From Pedobacter aquae (GTDB lineage: Bacteria > Bacteroidota > Bacteroidia > Sphingobacteriales > Sphingobacteriaceae), in NCBI RefSeq assembly GCF_008195825.1, contig NZ_CP043329.1, positions 992,001-1,056,000 on the forward strand: a stretch of DNA of 64,000 nucleotides, in the 5' to 3' direction. This document shows, piece by piece, positions 62,337 through 64,000 of this stretch; position 1 is the first letter of the stretch, and each line of letters starts with the position of its first letter. The position numbers and the translations under genes are program-made. A model generated the notes under the pieces. It saw only the letters and a program-made list of their open reading frames with translations. It searched no databases and had not been told where the DNA came from.

Positions 62337-62372
62337 CAAAGCCTGATGAATTTCATCGGGCTTTGTTGTTTT
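62337..62372 (+). terminator. Intrinsic terminator after gltA
   Basis: CAAAGCCTGATGAA and TTCATCGGGCTTTG pair (one G-T) and are followed by TTGTTTT. Confidence 0.85.
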
Positions 62373-62410
62373 ATGTAGATAGGGTAGAAAGTACAGAGTA
62401 TAAAGTAGAA

Positions 62411-62700
62411 AGTACAGAGTAGAAAGTATAAAGTACAGAGTACAAAGTAAAAAGATGTCTAAAAAGCGATATTTAGGGACTTCCAATAATATTAAATAAA
62501 ACTTTTCCTAAGAACGAAGGACGGCCTATGAAGATTTGGAAGCGAAGTCAAATAAATCTTTTGCAGAATCATTAATAAAACACTATCAGAAAACAATCCG
62601 ACGGGTGATGTATAAACTTTCACAAAGAAAAACCATTCACACCACTCAGGATTGTGGATTAAGATTTATTTAGACGAAACGACAAATATTCATCAGCCTT
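62411..62700. repeat. 290-bp direct repeat, copy 1
   Basis: Begins AGTACAGAGTAGAAAGTAT and ends CATCAGCCTT. Matches 63186-63475 over its whole length with several small differences. A run of 8-15 bp words such as AGTACAGAG and AAAGTA sits at the left end. No reading frame spans it. Confidence 0.8.
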
Positions 62701-63185
62701 GAATTTTTGGGCACTTTTTTTTCAAGAAAAAAGTGCCTAGGGCTGGCCGCCTATGAGGCCGGAGAGACTTGAGCGAAAACGCCATTTCCAAAAGCTTCAC
62801 TTAGTTTAGTAATCTCTAGTGATATCATTTATCCGCCTCAAGAGCCGGCGGGGCCCATTACTTTTTAGAGGAAAAAAGTAATCAAAATCCTTGAGCAATC
62901 CCGCTGGAGCTTTTGCCGCACAAGGCTCTCCCACACTCAAAATAATGAGCGCTTATTTTTGCTAGCAAGCGGTTTATGAACATTAGTGTAAACTCGAACG
63001 CAAAACCGCATGCGCTATAGGCTTTATTTAAGTAAAAAGTCAAAAGTATAAAGTAAAAAGATGCCTAAATATTGGATATTTCGGCCTAACATCCTAATCA
63101 ACTATTAACGAATAAACTAATTGTTGCTCATGCACTTCGGTTTAGCCTGTTTTTTATCAAAGTTTGCTCCTATCTAGAAGTAAAA
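62701..63185. other. Gene-free spacer between the direct repeats
   Basis: AT-rich with the segment TGGCCGCCTATGAGGCCGG, also found after copy 2 near 63592. No gene is supported. Confidence 0.55.
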
Positions 63186-63475
63186 AGTACAGAGTAGAAA
63201 GTATAAAGTACAGAGTACAAAGTAAAAAGATGTCTAAAAAGCGATATTTAGGGACTTCCAATAATATTAAATAAAACTTTTCCTAAGAACGAAGGACGGC
63301 CTATGAAGATTTGGAAGTGAAGACAAATAAATCTTTTGTATAAACTTTCATTAAGCAGTATTGGGAAACAATCCGACGGGTGATGTAGAAACATTCAGAA
63401 AGCACAATCCTTCACACCACTCAGGATTGTGGATTAAGATTTATTTAGACGAAACGACAAATATTCATCAGCCTT
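63186..63475. repeat. 290-bp direct repeat, copy 2
   Basis: Same borders as copy 1. Immediately after it a palindrome CCTGCCTGCCGGTAGGCAGG is present that copy 1 lacks. Beyond it, to 63729, no gene is supported. Confidence 0.8.
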
Positions 63476-63729
63476 GCCTGCCTGCCGGTAGGCAGGATTT
63501 ATTCATTTTTTGTTTATGGTTTTTCTTTGGTATTCATGAATTCGTTCCTCGTTTTTTGTTTAATTTTTATCAAGAAAAAAGTAAACAGGGTTGGCCGCCT
63601 ATGAGGCCGGAGAGACTTGTGCGCAACAGCCCGTCATAATATCTTTAAATAGTAATTATTTGCCTCTATCGCCGGCTTGAAGATGAATGCCTGATTTGAA
63701 AATCACTTTTCAAAAAAATCCAAAACCAC

Positions 63730-64000
63730 TTAACCCAAAAGATTATTCGTAAACCTCATTTTTATACCTGCTTGAAAGTTTTCTATCGTCTTGAAAATTT
63801 CTTTTAAAGTAACCTGCTCAATACGAGTAAGGTTTTTAAGCTCTATATAATTATTAGGTTTTATTTTCTCGTGAATTACTTGCGAAGCTTGATTTTTTAG
63901 CCTTAAACTCATCAAATAATAATAAGACTGCATCAACTCATGAAACTGAGTTTCGGAAAAAACACCTTTTTCTTGTAAGGCTTTTAATCTTTCTCCGGTA
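63730..64000 (-). CDS. C-terminal end of a DUF294-like nucleotidyltransferase-associated protein (5' end outside window)
   Basis: The frame is open to the right edge and ends at 63730. The visible residues (FHELMQSYYYLMSLRLKNQA, then NYIELKNLTRIEQVTLKEIF and TIENFQAGIKMRF) resemble the C-terminal DUF294 helical region that follows cAMP-binding, CBS and nucleotidyltransferase domains in bacterial signalling proteins. Only about 90 codons are seen, so the assignment rests on the tail alone. Confidence 0.5.
   Translation of the reverse strand, partial: TGERLKALQEKGVFSETQFHELMQSYYYLMSLRLKNQASQVIHEKIKPNNYIELKNLTRIEQVTLKEIFKTIENFQAGIKMRFTNNLLG

Noticed and set aside
63361..63639. 92-codon ORF overlapping direct repeat copy 2
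   Set aside because: It spans the repeat and the REP-like palindrome, and the translation shows no protein family pattern.

Overview
The window looks like a chromosomal segment of a member of the Bacteroidota, probably a Sphingobacteriales/Pedobacter-like soil or freshwater bacterium. The evidence is the low GC content, the -7 boxes of the TAnnTTTG type just upstream of many starts, the near absence of Shine-Dalgarno sequences, and the characteristic families (DUF3347, DUF2911, merTP fusion, two-component-propeller protein, Omp85-like barrels, S24 repressors). No rRNA, tRNA, CRISPR array, insertion sequence or phage structural gene was recognised.

Layout. 1-4545: housekeeping genes (phosphoesterase end, lipid kinase, MerR regulator, M23 peptidase, argS). 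4546-5895: a gene-free block of degenerate tandem repeats. 5896-24411: the most unusual part, a run of cassettes separated by seven imperfect palindromes of about 123-136 bp. Each palindrome ends in ...AAC on the left and GTT... on the right. In five consecutive cassettes (1-5) the 8-9 bases at the cassette start pair with the matching bases at its end, with a shorter 7-base match in cassette 7. That is the arrangement expected of integron cassettes with attC sites, and all intact cassette genes read on the + strand. No integron integrase lies in the window, so it would be classed as a cluster of attC sites lacking an integrase. Cassettes carry (1) a TonB-C/propeller protein, (2) an EVE-HNH restriction endonuclease, (3) an ArsR-MerTP mercury module, (4) a 5.9-kb copper module, (5) a two-component system plus Omp85-like barrel, (6) a controller protein plus single-chain restriction-modification enzyme, (7) almost nothing, and (8) a broken DUF1016 gene. 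A second hairpin family with a conserved internal AAAGAG/CACATT motif sits near the ends of cassettes 4, 6 and 7.

25216-39494: core metabolism and envelope genes (hydroxyacyl-CoA dehydrogenase, bioD, bioF, S24 repressor, GIY-YIG-like protein, msrB, a 1050-residue metallopeptidase/propeller/barrel protein, penicillin-binding protein 1A, omega-amidase with its aminotransferase, YhhQ-like queuosine precursor transporter, PAP2 phosphatase). 39495-42238: repeats related to those after argS, two unknown genes and a 54-bp palindrome. 42239-52198: a type I restriction-modification island (hsdM, hsdS, unknown, AAA ATPase + DUF4276 pair, rhuM, hsdR) with a duplicated hsdR start in front of rhuM. 52479-62315: FKBP isomerase, an exonuclease/GIY-YIG gene split by a frameshift, M28 peptidase, galT/galK with a divergent AraC regulator, an outer-membrane protein and citrate synthase. 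62316-63729 is non-coding with a 290-bp direct repeat, followed by the end of a DUF294-like gene.

The accessory half is dominated by defence (EVE-HNH, single-chain R-M-S, type I R-M with linked ORFs, DUF1016 remnant) and metal resistance (mercury, copper). Two genes appear interrupted by one-base losses in short A runs, which may be real or sequencing error.
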